From an uncultured Collinsella sp. (GTDB taxonomy: Bacteria; Actinomycetota; Coriobacteriia; Coriobacteriales; Coriobacteriaceae), in assembly GCA_900545605.1 (NCBI GenBank), contig UQZL01000002.1, forward strand, positions 1 to 64,000: a stretch of 64,000 nucleotides of DNA. The letters run 5' to 3'. Position 1 is the stretch's first letter, and each line of letters begins with the position of its first letter. This document shows, one piece after another, positions 8,968 through 16,400 of the stretch. The notes beneath the pieces were generated by a model, which worked only from the letters and a program-made list of their open reading frames with translations, ran no database searches and was not told the DNA's origin. A program made the position numbers and the translations under genes.

Positions 8968-9775
8968 TGAGCACACCCCCAGCGCGAAAGCTCACGAGAG
9001 CGTAAATCAATACCGATAGACAGCTGGCTGCCACGCCATATTCCAGAAGTATCAGCTGACCCATATCGCTATACCCAAGGGCACATCCGACTCCAAGGTA
9101 CGGCCCTGGAAGGAGGAAGATCCATCGCAAGGATGGTATGGGCGTCTGAAGGTAAGTTCCGTAGAGCGTCAAGCTCGTGACAAATCCGATTATTGCCACA
9201 GCCCCGCTAAATACGGCGCTGCTTGTAATCCGATAGATGGTCACCGTCTCCAACGCAACCGATATCACCAATACGGCGTTGATTATCATCGCAGGCAAAA
9301 ATGCAGCCAGCATGTCGTGCGCACAGCTTTGCCCACCACGTATTATGGCTATTGCAAAAAGAAGAAGGCAAAGCGCACTATATGCTGCGCCAATTATTAA
9401 AGCAGACGAAAACACATGTGCTAGGACCCCATTAAAGCGGGTAAGACCTCTTGCTGAAGAAATTCGGTATCCCTCTTCATAGCCGCGCTCCTGTAAAATC
9501 GCCAGGCAAACGATGAGCGGAACGAACAGAGAGGTGCCGGCAAAAGCACTGCGCACAAGGGACTCATCGGGTGCAGAAGGATCAATTACATTCCAGCAGA
9601 AGCCAATATCCTCCCCAAAAACGCTATTGCCAAAGGCGAGCAACGTTGTTCCGTTTTTTAGAAAGATGCCGAAGAGAAGGCCGAACGCCAGCATAAGCGC
9701 AAGACCAAACTTCGCCGGAAACATCCTGTGCAAACGCATCATATCTGCCTTTACGGGATGGATCGCCCGCTTCAT
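8951..9775 (-). CDS. ABC-2-type membrane permease
   Basis: The protein is 274 aa with about six hydrophobic segments, first FGLALMLAFGLLFGIFL, then a roughly 50-residue outside loop (NGTTLLAFGNSVFGEDIGFCW...), then VPLIVCLAILQERGYEEGY, a cytoplasmic block typical of ABC-2 permeases, and four C-terminal helices. Its ATG overlaps the stop codon of the ATPase fragment by four bases, and its own end overlaps the next permease, a tightly coupled operon. It is probably the paired membrane subunit of the transporter described for 8149-8967. Confidence 0.72.
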   Translation of the reverse strand: MKRAIHPVKADMMRLHRMFPAKFGLALMLAFGLLFGIFLKNGTTLLAFGNSVFGEDIGFCWNVIDPSAPDESLVRSAFAGTSLFVPLIVCLAILQERGYEEGYRISSARGLTRFNGVLAHVFSSALIIGAAYSALCLLLFAIAIIRGGQSCAHDMLAAFLPAMIINAVLVISVALETVTIYRITSSAVFSGAVAIIGFVTSLTLYGTYLQTPIPSLRWIFLLPGPYLGVGCALGYSDMGQLILLEYGVAASCLSVLIYALVSFRAGGVLNGSSD

Positions 9776-10496
9776 AGCGAGACCGCCTTCATCAAGCGCC
9801 TGTAATACTCTTTTAGGGACGACGCCTCATCCCTTATGACGTCCATCGATTCCTTTTTCAGCAGTTCGCCGTCATGAAGAAACAGGCAGCTTGTTGCAAC
9901 CGATGCCAACTCATCCAAATCATGGCTAGAGATGAGCATGGTCTTACCCTGTTCTCGATTCAATCGACCGATAAGGGCCCATATACTCTCGATGCCCAGC
10001 GGGTCCAACCCGTTTGCTGGCTCATCAAAAATAAGCAGATCAGTGTCACCCAACAAAGCCGTAGCTGTATCCAGCCGCCGTTTCATTCCCAGAGAAAACT
10101 GCTCACGCTCTTTTTCTCTTCGATGTCCAGCCCGACTAGGCTCAAAACGCGAGGAATCTCACGATTCGCATCAAGCCCCCATTCCAAACATCGGATTTGG
10201 AGATTCTCAACCGCACTGAGGGATTGGTATGCTCCGCTGGAATCTGGCACATAGCCGACACGCGTCCGCATCAAGCCAAGCTCTCTTTTTGATTTGCCTC
10301 CAAAGAGCTCCACGCTCCCCGACGATGGCTCGCAGAGGCCCAAGACGATTTTAATAAGCGTGCTTTTGCCCGCACCGTTTGCACCGACAAGGGCACAGAG
10401 CTCAGACTGATGCACCTCGAAGGAAGCGTCATGCAAAACGCGCCGTTTCCCGTAGCGCTTTGACACCTTTGATAGCTTTATCGCTGATGCACTCAT
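9772..10496 (-). pseudogene. ABC transporter ATP-binding protein with one-base frameshift in the signature motif
   Basis: Reading starts at the ATG at 10496: Walker A is GANGAGKST (LCALVGANGAGKSTLIKI) and the Q-loop region is RVGYVPDSSG. It runs to TGA at 10083-10085. The second part (10086-9772) continues as MKRRLDTATALLGD with Walker B LLIFDEPANGLDP and switch His LISSHDLDEL. Adding one A to the A-run at 10095-10098 (plus strand) restores SSFSLGMKRRL, the expected BcrA-type signature, so one base is missing. The TGA and the internal ATG overlap as ATGA, so two half-proteins could still be made by restart. Real mutation, sequencing error and split expression cannot be told apart here. Confidence 0.8.
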
Positions 10497-10521
10497 TGGC
10501 CTCCCGTTCTGCTTGATAGCA

Positions 10522-10556
10522 AAACCGCTGCTGCCAGACTGTCGCCTGGCAGCAGC
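10522..10556 (-). terminator. terminator/attenuator between peptide gene and ABC genes
   Basis: Perfect 11-bp stem GCTGCTGCCAG / CTGGCAGCAGC with an eight-base loop, followed on the minus strand by GGTTTT. It lies just after the six-cysteine peptide gene. Such hairpins commonly give high precursor and low transporter expression in peptide operons. Confidence 0.75.
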
Positions 10557-10564
10557 CGCAACTG

Positions 10565-10693
10565 CTAGAGATTAACTAAACAGAAGTTTTTGCTGCAGTT
10601 ATTGACGCAAGTGCGTGCTCCACAGAATGTCTTGCAGTAACCGTTGCACCCACCACCGGGGTCCACATAACTCGGTTTGACAATCCAGCTCAT
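10565..10693 (-). CDS. 42-aa six-cysteine peptide, candidate RiPP/bacteriocin precursor
   Basis: A short gene, too small for most gene finders. The ATG at 10693 follows a near-perfect AAGGAGG seven bases upstream. The peptide has a 15-residue Cys-free N-terminus (MSWIVKPSYVDPGGG) and then six Cys at residues 16, 20, 24, 29, 33 and 38, a regular C-x3-C-x3-C-x4-C-x3-C-x4-C spacing, with Gly, Asn and aromatic residues between. That division into leader and Cys-rich core resembles Cys-rich RiPP precursors (the IVKP start recalls Clo7bot-type peptides, from memory). An XRE regulator lies upstream and an ABC exporter downstream. No maturase (radical SAM, YcaO, LanM) is adjacent, so either the peptide is disulfide-bonded only or its maturase is elsewhere. 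Confidence 0.7.
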   Translation of the reverse strand: MSWIVKPSYVDPGGGCNGYCKTFCGARTCVNNCSKNFCLVNL

Positions 10694-10731
10694 ATCGTTC
10701 CTCCTTTCTATTATCGCTTTTACTTTGTGTT

Positions 10732-10760
10732 ATTGTTTATCGATAACTTATATTTGTCAA
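10732..10760 (-). promoter_or_regulatory. promoter of the six-cysteine peptide with palindromic box in the spacer
   Basis: On the minus strand TTGACA (10760-10755), a 17-bp spacer, then AACAAT (10737-10732). The perfect palindrome TTATCGATAA (10737-10746) lies in the spacer and shares TCGATAAAC with the operator upstream of the DUF2975/XRE genes, so the XRE protein may control both. Confidence 0.55.
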
Positions 10761-10773
10761 GATAATTTAAAGA

Positions 10774-10804
10774 GATGGGGCCCGCGCTAGACACGGGCCC
10801 CATC
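10774..10804 (-). terminator. terminator of the DUF2975-XRE operon
   Basis: Perfect 11-bp stem GATGGGGCCCG / CGGGCCCCATC with a nine-base loop, then TCTTTAAATT on the minus strand. It separates the regulator operon from the peptide promoter. Confidence 0.8.
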
Positions 10805-10838
10805 ACACCAATATCTCGTTTTAGCTGCTCGCTATATG

Positions 10839-11168
10839 CTACTCGTCGCTCAAATCTACAGCAAAGACTGATGTCGGAAGCGACGCCTCATTGCCTCCAC
10901 CATTCCGCATCTGTCTCACGACATTTTTTGCACGCTCAACAATAAGCTCCTCAAGCTCTTTCTCACTCACCCGCCGAATAATATCTCCCGGTTGACAGTC
11001 AAGTTCATCGCAAATATCGAGAAGCGTCTTAAGGCGAATAGCTTTAATTTTTCCGTTTCTTAGCTTAGAAATATTAGCCGGAGTATGCCCCGTGGCACGA
11101 ATCAGATCAGCACTGGTCTTTCCGGTCTTAAGCAGCTGCGTCTCAAGCTCGATGATGAGATAGCTCAT
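10839..11168 (-). CDS. XRE-family transcriptional regulator
   Basis: The protein is 109 aa. Residues about 5-65 form a Cro/CI-type helix-turn-helix: LKTGKTSADLIRATGHTPANISKLRNGKIKAIRLKTLLDICDELDCQPGDII, like the small HTH_26/YozG-type regulators that usually pair with a DUF2975 protein. The C-terminus is acidic and has no second domain. It starts eight bases after the DUF2975 stop codon, so both are one operon. Probable targets are the palindrome at 11759-11790 upstream of its own operon and the box in the peptide promoter. Confidence 0.85.
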   Translation of the reverse strand: MSYLIIELETQLLKTGKTSADLIRATGHTPANISKLRNGKIKAIRLKTLLDICDELDCQPGDIIRRVSEKELEELIVERAKNVVRQMRNGGGNEASLPTSVFAVDLSDE

Positions 11169-11176
11169 GCTTCCTC

Positions 11177-11737
11177 CTACACAAGCTCGTCAGACTGCTC
11201 TTGGAGCAGCGAGGCATAACTCCAGATCACCGAGATACACAGACAGACAGCCGCGCCGATAAGCGACCCCGCATCAAAGGCAACGCCTTGGCAAATCTCA
11301 ATAACGAAGGAATGAGGCACGACGTAAAGCTCCAGCCCACCAATGGTAAGATTGACCGATCCGTAGGCACCAATAAGCGAAACCGCGGCGTTAACAGCAA
11401 AGCCAAGCGCAAGAACACGGATAAGCCGCACATGCGTCTTGGTAAAGGGCGAGACGCCTCGCGAGATGTTACGGCTGATCCCACACAGAACGACAAGCGA
11501 AATACCCACGACGAGTGCCAGGCACAGTCCGCTTGGGATAACGATGCACCCGCCATCGAGAAGCGTCACGACGCCGAAAGAATCGACAGAAGCAACGTTT
11601 GCAACCGCATACCAGATCACGTAAACAACCAACGCGGCAAAAGCGACGAGCATCCCTGCAAAAACGGCTGCCATGCAAAAGCCAAGCTTCCTGATATTTT
11701 CGCCCGCTTTGGCCATACGCTGAACGCTGTTAGACAT
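11177..11737 (-). CDS. DUF2975-type membrane protein
   Basis: The protein is 186 aa from the ATG at 11737 (GGTGAGTGT before it), with four predicted membrane helices: MAAVFAGMLVAFAALVVYVIW, GLCLALVVGISLVVLCGI, VLALGFAVNAAVSLIGAY and a last one near AAVCLCISVIWSYASLL. A SPFTKTHVRLIRV block between helices 2 and 3 is typical of DUF2975 proteins, which sit next to a small XRE regulator in many Gram-positive genomes. The function of the pair is unknown; a membrane sensor that controls the HTH protein is a reasonable guess. Confidence 0.75.
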   Translation of the reverse strand: MSNSVQRMAKAGENIRKLGFCMAAVFAGMLVAFAALVVYVIWYAVANVASVDSFGVVTLLDGGCIVIPSGLCLALVVGISLVVLCGISRNISRGVSPFTKTHVRLIRVLALGFAVNAAVSLIGAYGSVNLTIGGLELYVVPHSFVIEICQGVAFDAGSLIGAAVCLCISVIWSYASLLQEQSDELV

Positions 11738-11758
11738 ACACTCACCCTCATCGACTCT

Positions 11759-11790
11759 ATCGTTATTCGAACAGTTTATCGAACAACGAT
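11759..11790 (-). promoter_or_regulatory. operator-like inverted repeat upstream of the DUF2975-XRE operon
   Basis: ATCGTTATTCGA (11759-11770) faces TCGAACAACGAT (11779-11790), 12-bp arms with one mismatch, 21 bases before the DUF2975 start. The part TCGATAAAC on the minus strand recurs in the peptide promoter. Confidence 0.55.
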
Positions 11791-11879
11791 ATTGATTGCA
11801 TGCGGAAAGCCCCGCCAGTGCGCATAGCCCATTCACTAATCAGAAGGGGTGAGAGTGGATTTTTGGACACGTATCGAAC

Positions 11880-11943
11880 GAGAGTGGATAATCTCCCACT
11901 TCGAGGCCACCACCGGGCCTAAAACGGGAGATTATCCACTCTC
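11880..11943. repeat. long perfect inverted repeat between converging transcripts of the region
   Basis: Perfect 18-bp arms (11880-11897 and 11926-11943, GAGAGTGGATAATCTCCC) with a 28-base loop. A further GAGAGTGGAT lies at 11851-11860 as a direct repeat. There is no gene. It may be a palindromic intergenic repeat. Confidence 0.75.
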
Positions 11944-11967
11944 ATAGTCATCAAGGCTCGCAAGCTC

Positions 11968-12324
11968 TTATTCGGCCGCCTCGCGCAGGGCCGACATCGT
12001 AGCCGCATATTGCTGCTGCAACGCATGCATTCCCTCGCGAGCGCCGTCAACGGCATCGGCGCCGCGCAGCGCTTCGGTCACCACGACCGCCGGCTCGTAC
12101 AGATTATCGAATCCCAGGTTCTGGCTCACGCCCTTGAGCGTGTGCGCTGCCATAAACGCTTCCTCGGCGTCTCCTGCCGCCATGGCAGCCTCCAACCTGT
12201 CCATGCTCTCGTCATCTAAAAACTTGAGGGCAAAGCGGGCAAGCATTTCCCCGCCCATCAGCCGAGCACACGCGTCATCATAATTAGCGCCGATCTTCTC
12301 ATACGCCTCACGCATGGAAATCAT
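11968..12324 (-). CDS. Hpt-domain phosphotransfer protein
   Basis: The protein is 118 aa, a single four-helix Hpt domain. The phosphorylatable His is in MAAHTLKGVSQNLG, which fits the HxLKG.s..lG motif. An AAAGGAG ribosome site lies ten bases before the ATG. It follows the REC/HD-GYP gene after 24 bases in the same operon, so it most likely exchanges phosphate with that REC domain or links it to a hybrid kinase elsewhere. No kinase is present in the window. Confidence 0.88.
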   Translation of the reverse strand: MISMREAYEKIGANYDDACARLMGGEMLARFALKFLDDESMDRLEAAMAAGDAEEAFMAAHTLKGVSQNLGFDNLYEPAVVVTEALRGADAVDGAREGMHALQQQYAATMSALREAAE

Positions 12325-12348
12325 GGATTAAAAACTCCTTTGGTCAAA

Positions 12349-14229
12349 CTAAATCGTAGGAAACGCGACGACATCGGCGGGGCGTGCCAACGTCTCGGCA
12401 ATTTGGTCTTGCACCTCGAGCAAACAGTCGAGCAGCAACGGGTTAAAGGTGCCGCACTTACCGTCCAGAATCATCTTGATCGCTTCCTCGTGCGGGATAG
12501 CGTCCTTGTACACGCGCACGCTCGTCAGCGCATCGTACACGTCGGCCACCGAAACCACCTGTGCGGCAATGGGAATTTCGTCTCCCTTAAGGCCATCGGG
12601 ATAACCCTTGCCGTCCCAGCGCTCGTGATGCCAACGCGCAATCTGGTACGCATATTCCATAAGCGCATTGCCGGCGTGATGGCTACCCAGCTCAAGCAGC
12701 ATGTCGGCGCCGATCGTGGTATGCGTCTTCATAATCTCGAACTCCTCGGACGTAAGGCGCCCGGGTTTGTTGAGAATCGCATCGTCAATCGACATCTTGC
12801 CGATATCGTGCAGCGCCGAAGCCAGGGCAATCGTGGAGCGCTCCTCATTGTCAAGGGAAATGGTGTCGCTACGCTGGACCAGACAGCCAAGCAGCAGCTC
12901 GGTCAGCTTTTCGATGTTCGTAACGTGCCTGCCGCTCTCGCCGTTGCGAAGCTCCATGACGCCAGCCATGATGTCGATGAGCATGCGACTGTTCTTGACA
13001 CGCTCGTTGTACTGCTGGGACAGCAGGCTCGTCAGGCGGCGCTGTTTGGCGTATAGGCGGATGGTGTTGCTTACACGGCGGCGCACGACACGGGAGTCAA
13101 ACGGGCGGTTGATATAGTCCGAGGCGCCTAGCTCGTACGCGCGCAGAACCATATCATCGGAATCTTCGCTCGAAATCATGATGATAGGCAGATTGTCGAT
13201 ACCCGATCGGCGCGACAGACCGGCCAGCACCTCAAAGCCGCTTATGCCCGGCATGACAATATCCAGCAGTACGAGCGACAACTCATCACCATAGCGGTCG
13301 GCCATGTCGAGCGCCGTACGACCGTTATCGGCCTCGAGGATGCAATACTCGTCCTTGAGCATCTCGCTGAGAATGACTCGGTTCATCTCGGAGTCATCGA
13401 CAATAAGTACCAAAGGCTTTTCACTTTGGAAGGCCTCGATGGAATCGGCATCGGTCACGACCGTACCGGCTTTTGCCTTAGCGCGGCTCAGTAACTGGAC
13501 AGCGCGGCCAACGCCCTCATCGACCGTCTCGCCATGAATACGAACGCCACCAACACATGCCGTCAAGCTCACGTACTCATGGCCCGGAATAATCGTGGAA
13601 CGAACGGCATCGGACACCTGATGCAGGCGACGGGTGAAGTCATCGGAGGGAATATTGGGCATGACAACCACAAACTTGTCGCAGCCATAGCGCACAAGCT
13701 CGTCAGTCGAACGGATTCCGCTGCGCATGGCTGTCGCCACGGCACCGAGCGCAAGGTCGCCGGCATGACGGCCACACGTATCGTTGAAGACCCTAAAATC
13801 ATCAAGGTCGATCATCGCAACGCCGGCGTTCATGCGGGCGCTACGGAGCTTTTCCTCGTAATATCGGCGATTGTGCACGCTCGTCAGCACATCGGTGTAG
13901 ACAAGGTCCTCTTTTGCGGCCTCTTGCCCATCGATCGGACGCACCATCAGCAGGACATGAGGCTCGCCCTCGACCTTCAGAGGGCGCAGATGGGCACGGT
14001 ACTCAACGCCATCGTTGAGCAGTTGCTCCGACACCTCATCGGAATCTGTCAAGGCCTCAAGACTTGCCTGGCGCAAACAAGGGCAGCGATCGCCGGCGAG
14101 CAGGCAGTTAGGCTCGCTCTTAATCTGATCGGCCGACAGTAAACGTACCACGGGGTAGGTCTTCGCGACACGGGCGACCTCGGCGGCAGCCTCCTCGTCG
14201 GTTAGATTGACCTCGTGATTATTGAGCAT
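12349..14229 (-). CDS. GGDEF-REC-HD-GYP signalling protein
   Basis: The protein is 626 aa. Order: N-terminal region (1-105), GGDEF-fold domain (about 108-260), receiver domain (about 272-390), HD-GYP domain (about 412-615). The GGDEF signature is replaced by YGCDKF (181-186), so cyclase activity is unlikely and it may only bind nucleotide. The receiver has D323 (LLDIVMPG) for phosphorylation, but the conserved Lys is Arg (YINRPF, R375). The HD-GYP part is intact: H474-D475 (LHDIGKM), HHERWDGKGYPDGL (534-547) and SVADVYDAL, so it should hydrolyse cyclic di-GMP or a related dinucleotide. It is upstream of and probably cotranscribed with the Hpt gene. Unusually, the receiver lies between two output-type domains. 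Confidence 0.9.
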   Translation of the reverse strand: MLNNHEVNLTDEEAAAEVARVAKTYPVVRLLSADQIKSEPNCLLAGDRCPCLRQASLEALTDSDEVSEQLLNDGVEYRAHLRPLKVEGEPHVLLMVRPIDGQEAAKEDLVYTDVLTSVHNRRYYEEKLRSARMNAGVAMIDLDDFRVFNDTCGRHAGDLALGAVATAMRSGIRSTDELVRYGCDKFVVVMPNIPSDDFTRRLHQVSDAVRSTIIPGHEYVSLTACVGGVRIHGETVDEGVGRAVQLLSRAKAKAGTVVTDADSIEAFQSEKPLVLIVDDSEMNRVILSEMLKDEYCILEADNGRTALDMADRYGDELSLVLLDIVMPGISGFEVLAGLSRRSGIDNLPIIMISSEDSDDMVLRAYELGASDYINRPFDSRVVRRRVSNTIRLYAKQRRLTSLLSQQYNERVKNSRMLIDIMAGVMELRNGESGRHVTNIEKLTELLLGCLVQRSDTISLDNEERSTIALASALHDIGKMSIDDAILNKPGRLTSEEFEIMKTHTTIGADMLLELGSHHAGNALMEYAYQIARWHHERWDGKGYPDGLKGDEIPIAAQVVSVADVYDALTSVRVYKDAIPHEEAIKMILDGKCGTFNPLLLDCLLEVQDQIAETLARPADVVAFPTI

Positions 14230-14440
14230 ATGGGGCCCTTTCGATAGCTTCGCATGGTAGCGGTGGGTTCCAAATGTTACAAGGGTAACACCTTGCCGAT
14301 GCAGGTAAGCACGTAAATGCTGTTACATTTTTATGAGTTGGCAAACGGTGGTAATGGAGCCGCGGGCGCGCGGTTATGGGCGCATTCGTTAACAATGACG
14401 AAACGCTAACAGTCCCCCTCCCCGCAGGTCATCGAGCGTT

Positions 14441-15238
14441 CTAACGCTCCAAGACATCGCGAACGGCGTTTGCCGCCGTAACGGGGCGATCGCGCAAACC
14501 GTTATGCGCGCCCGGGATCGTCACAAGGGGGCAATCGAGATATTCGGCAGCCGCTCGCGTACCAGCCTCGCGGGGTGTATCGACCGAAAGCTCGCCCAAA
14601 AACACGGCCGACACTGCCTTTGACGCGCGGGCGCGCTCCCAGTCGGGAGCATATGTCATATTTGTTCCGTATTCATTGGCCATAAAGCAACGACCATTGC
14701 GTAGGGCATGCTTGGCTTCTGCCTCGGTCGTCCCAGGAGCCTCGGGGTCCAAGTCGCCGAGGGCTCCCAAGAAAAGCCGGAGCGCCCTTGAAACCTTTCC
14801 AGCCGCAATCATATCGAGCAAAACCGGAGCTGCGCCCATACCGACGCCTTCGGCCGACACAGCCGGCTCATGCAGAATCGCACGGGCGACGAGATGGGGT
14901 TCGGTGCGAAGAAGCTCCAGCGCCACCAACGTACCGGCGCTATGCGCAAGCACATTTGTCGGAGCGCCAACGTGTTCGATCACGGCTTGCAGGTCGGCGG
15001 CCTGAGCGGCAAGATCATAGCTGTCGTCTGCCGCATCGCTGCTGTCACCGCAGCCGCGGCGGTCGTAAGCAATTACGCGGTAGTTGCGACTGAGCTCACA
15101 AGCGATACCGTCAAAAAATGTGCCGTCGACACAAGCGCCGTGCACGCACACCAAGGCAGGAGTATCAGGCGACACATCCGGGCCGGCATATTCGCGACAG
15201 GCAATCGTGGTGCCCGCATTCTCGACCGTAAAATCCAT
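14441..15238 (-). CDS. alpha/beta-hydrolase
   Basis: The protein is 265 aa. The fold is clear: oxyanion-side ALVCVHGACVDGTFF, RVIAYDRRGCGDSSD, nucleophile elbow LAHSAGTLVALEL (Ser, with Ala instead of the first Gly) and C-terminal His in IPGAHNGLRDRP. The acid is probably the Asp in ELSVDTPREAG. GGGGGCACAAC precedes the ATG. It stands alone and its substrate cannot be predicted; esterase, lactonase or peptidase-like roles are all possible. Confidence 0.85.
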   Translation of the reverse strand: MDFTVENAGTTIACREYAGPDVSPDTPALVCVHGACVDGTFFDGIACELSRNYRVIAYDRRGCGDSSDAADDSYDLAAQAADLQAVIEHVGAPTNVLAHSAGTLVALELLRTEPHLVARAILHEPAVSAEGVGMGAAPVLLDMIAAGKVSRALRLFLGALGDLDPEAPGTTEAEAKHALRNGRCFMANEYGTNMTYAPDWERARASKAVSAVFLGELSVDTPREAGTRAAAEYLDCPLVTIPGAHNGLRDRPVTAANAVRDVLER

Positions 15239-15463
15239 GTTGTGCCCCCATCATCAATGCTCATCCAGTTGCACGTCAGTGCGGTTGGATGGACCCGCAT
15301 TGCCTTACGCCTTGTTAACAGATTAACTGTACCCGACCCGAGGCTTTTCATGGCACGGCATCATGAGCGACGTGAAAAAACGAAACTTGTAAAGCAAGAG
15401 CCCGCACCTTGCTTTGGAGCCGATGCTATGCTTAGGCACAATTGTCTTGAGGAGCATATGCCT

Positions 15464-16240
15464 ATGTCTACGTTTTTGAATGCCAGCCCCATCTTTGGGC
15501 CCGTTCGCAGCCGTCGCCTTGGTCTCTCGCTCGGCGTCAACATGATGCCGGCCAGCGGCAAAATCTGCACGTTCGACTGCATATACTGCGAAAACGGTCT
15601 CAATGCCGAGCGCCCCTGCCACGAATCGTATAACACAGCTGCCGTGGTGCTCGATGCACTCGAGGCAAAGCTGCGCAAGATGGCAGCCGAGGGCGAGCTC
15701 CCCGATGTAATCACTTTCGCAGGCAACGGCGAGCCCACCGCAGCACCGGAGTTTCCGCAGGCCATCGCCGGCGCCGTCGCGCTGCGCGACGAGCTTGCCC
15801 CAAACTCCAAGATCGCCGTGCTCTCCAACGGCACGCGCGCCGACCGTCCCCAGGTGCACGACGCGCTCATGATGGTTGACGACAACATTCTTAAGCTCGA
15901 TACCGTCGACCCGGTGTTTATCCAGCTGCTCGACCAGCCCGTTGGCCCCTACGACGTCGAGCACCAGATCGAGACGTTCGCAAGCTTTGACGGCCATGTC
16001 ATTATCCAGACGATCTTTTTGACCGGTGAGTATCTGGGCAAGCCCATCGACAACACCGGCGAGGAGTACGTTGCCCCCTGGCTCGCGGCGCTTGAGCGCA
16101 TTCGCCCACAAGAAGCAACCATCTACACGGTAGCGCGCGAGACACCGGTCGCCGGCCTTGCCAAGACAGCACCCGAGGTGCTCGACGCCATTGCCGCGCG
16201 CGTGCGCGCCCTCGGCATCCCCTGCCAGGTGAGCTACTAA
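15464..16240 (+). CDS. radical SAM protein
   Basis: The protein is 258 aa. The cluster motif is CTFDCIYCENG (CxxxCxxC), followed by ITFAGNGEPTAAPEF, the usual Gly-rich SAM-binding strand, and LSNGTRADRP. The short length and absence of a C-terminal extra-cluster domain fit the COG0731-type radical SAM proteins of unknown reaction. The start at 15464 is preferred because AGGAG lies nine bases upstream; an ATG at 15458 is too close to it. It appears monocistronic, and a long hairpin follows the stop. Confidence 0.85.
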   Translation: MSTFLNASPIFGPVRSRRLGLSLGVNMMPASGKICTFDCIYCENGLNAERPCHESYNTAAVVLDALEAKLRKMAAEGELPDVITFAGNGEPTAAPEFPQAIAGAVALRDELAPNSKIAVLSNGTRADRPQVHDALMMVDDNILKLDTVDPVFIQLLDQPVGPYDVEHQIETFASFDGHVIIQTIFLTGEYLGKPIDNTGEEYVAPWLAALERIRPQEATIYTVARETPVAGLAKTAPEVLDAIAARVRALGIPCQVSY

Positions 16241-16281
16241 CAAAACCACGCAGCAGCTAGTGCCCACCACCCCGCTCCATC

Positions 16282-16352
16282 AGTTGCGGTGATATAGTTC
16301 CTATTTGTGCTGTTAAACCGCTTAAATCGGAACTATATCACCGCAACTTTTA
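16282..16352 (+). terminator. 20-bp perfect palindrome, probable terminator of the radical SAM gene
   Basis: Perfect 20-bp arms at 16282-16301 and 16329-16348 (AGTTGCGGTGATATAGTTCC), 27-base loop, then TTTTAT. It may also be a palindromic repeat, since the arms are unusually long and AT-rich for a terminator. Confidence 0.6.
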
Positions 16353-16400
16353 TGGACGCGTGGGTGGGCTATACTAGCTGCGGATGAAAGGAAGTTAGCC

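Noticed and set aside
10095..10098. Programmed frameshift in the ABC ATPase
   Set aside because: Only a four-base run with no slippery heptamer and no downstream pseudoknot; mutation or error is more likely.
10839..11737. Toxin-antitoxin pair (XRE plus membrane protein)
   Set aside because: The DUF2975-like membrane protein with a small XRE regulator is a known non-TA arrangement; nothing indicates toxicity.
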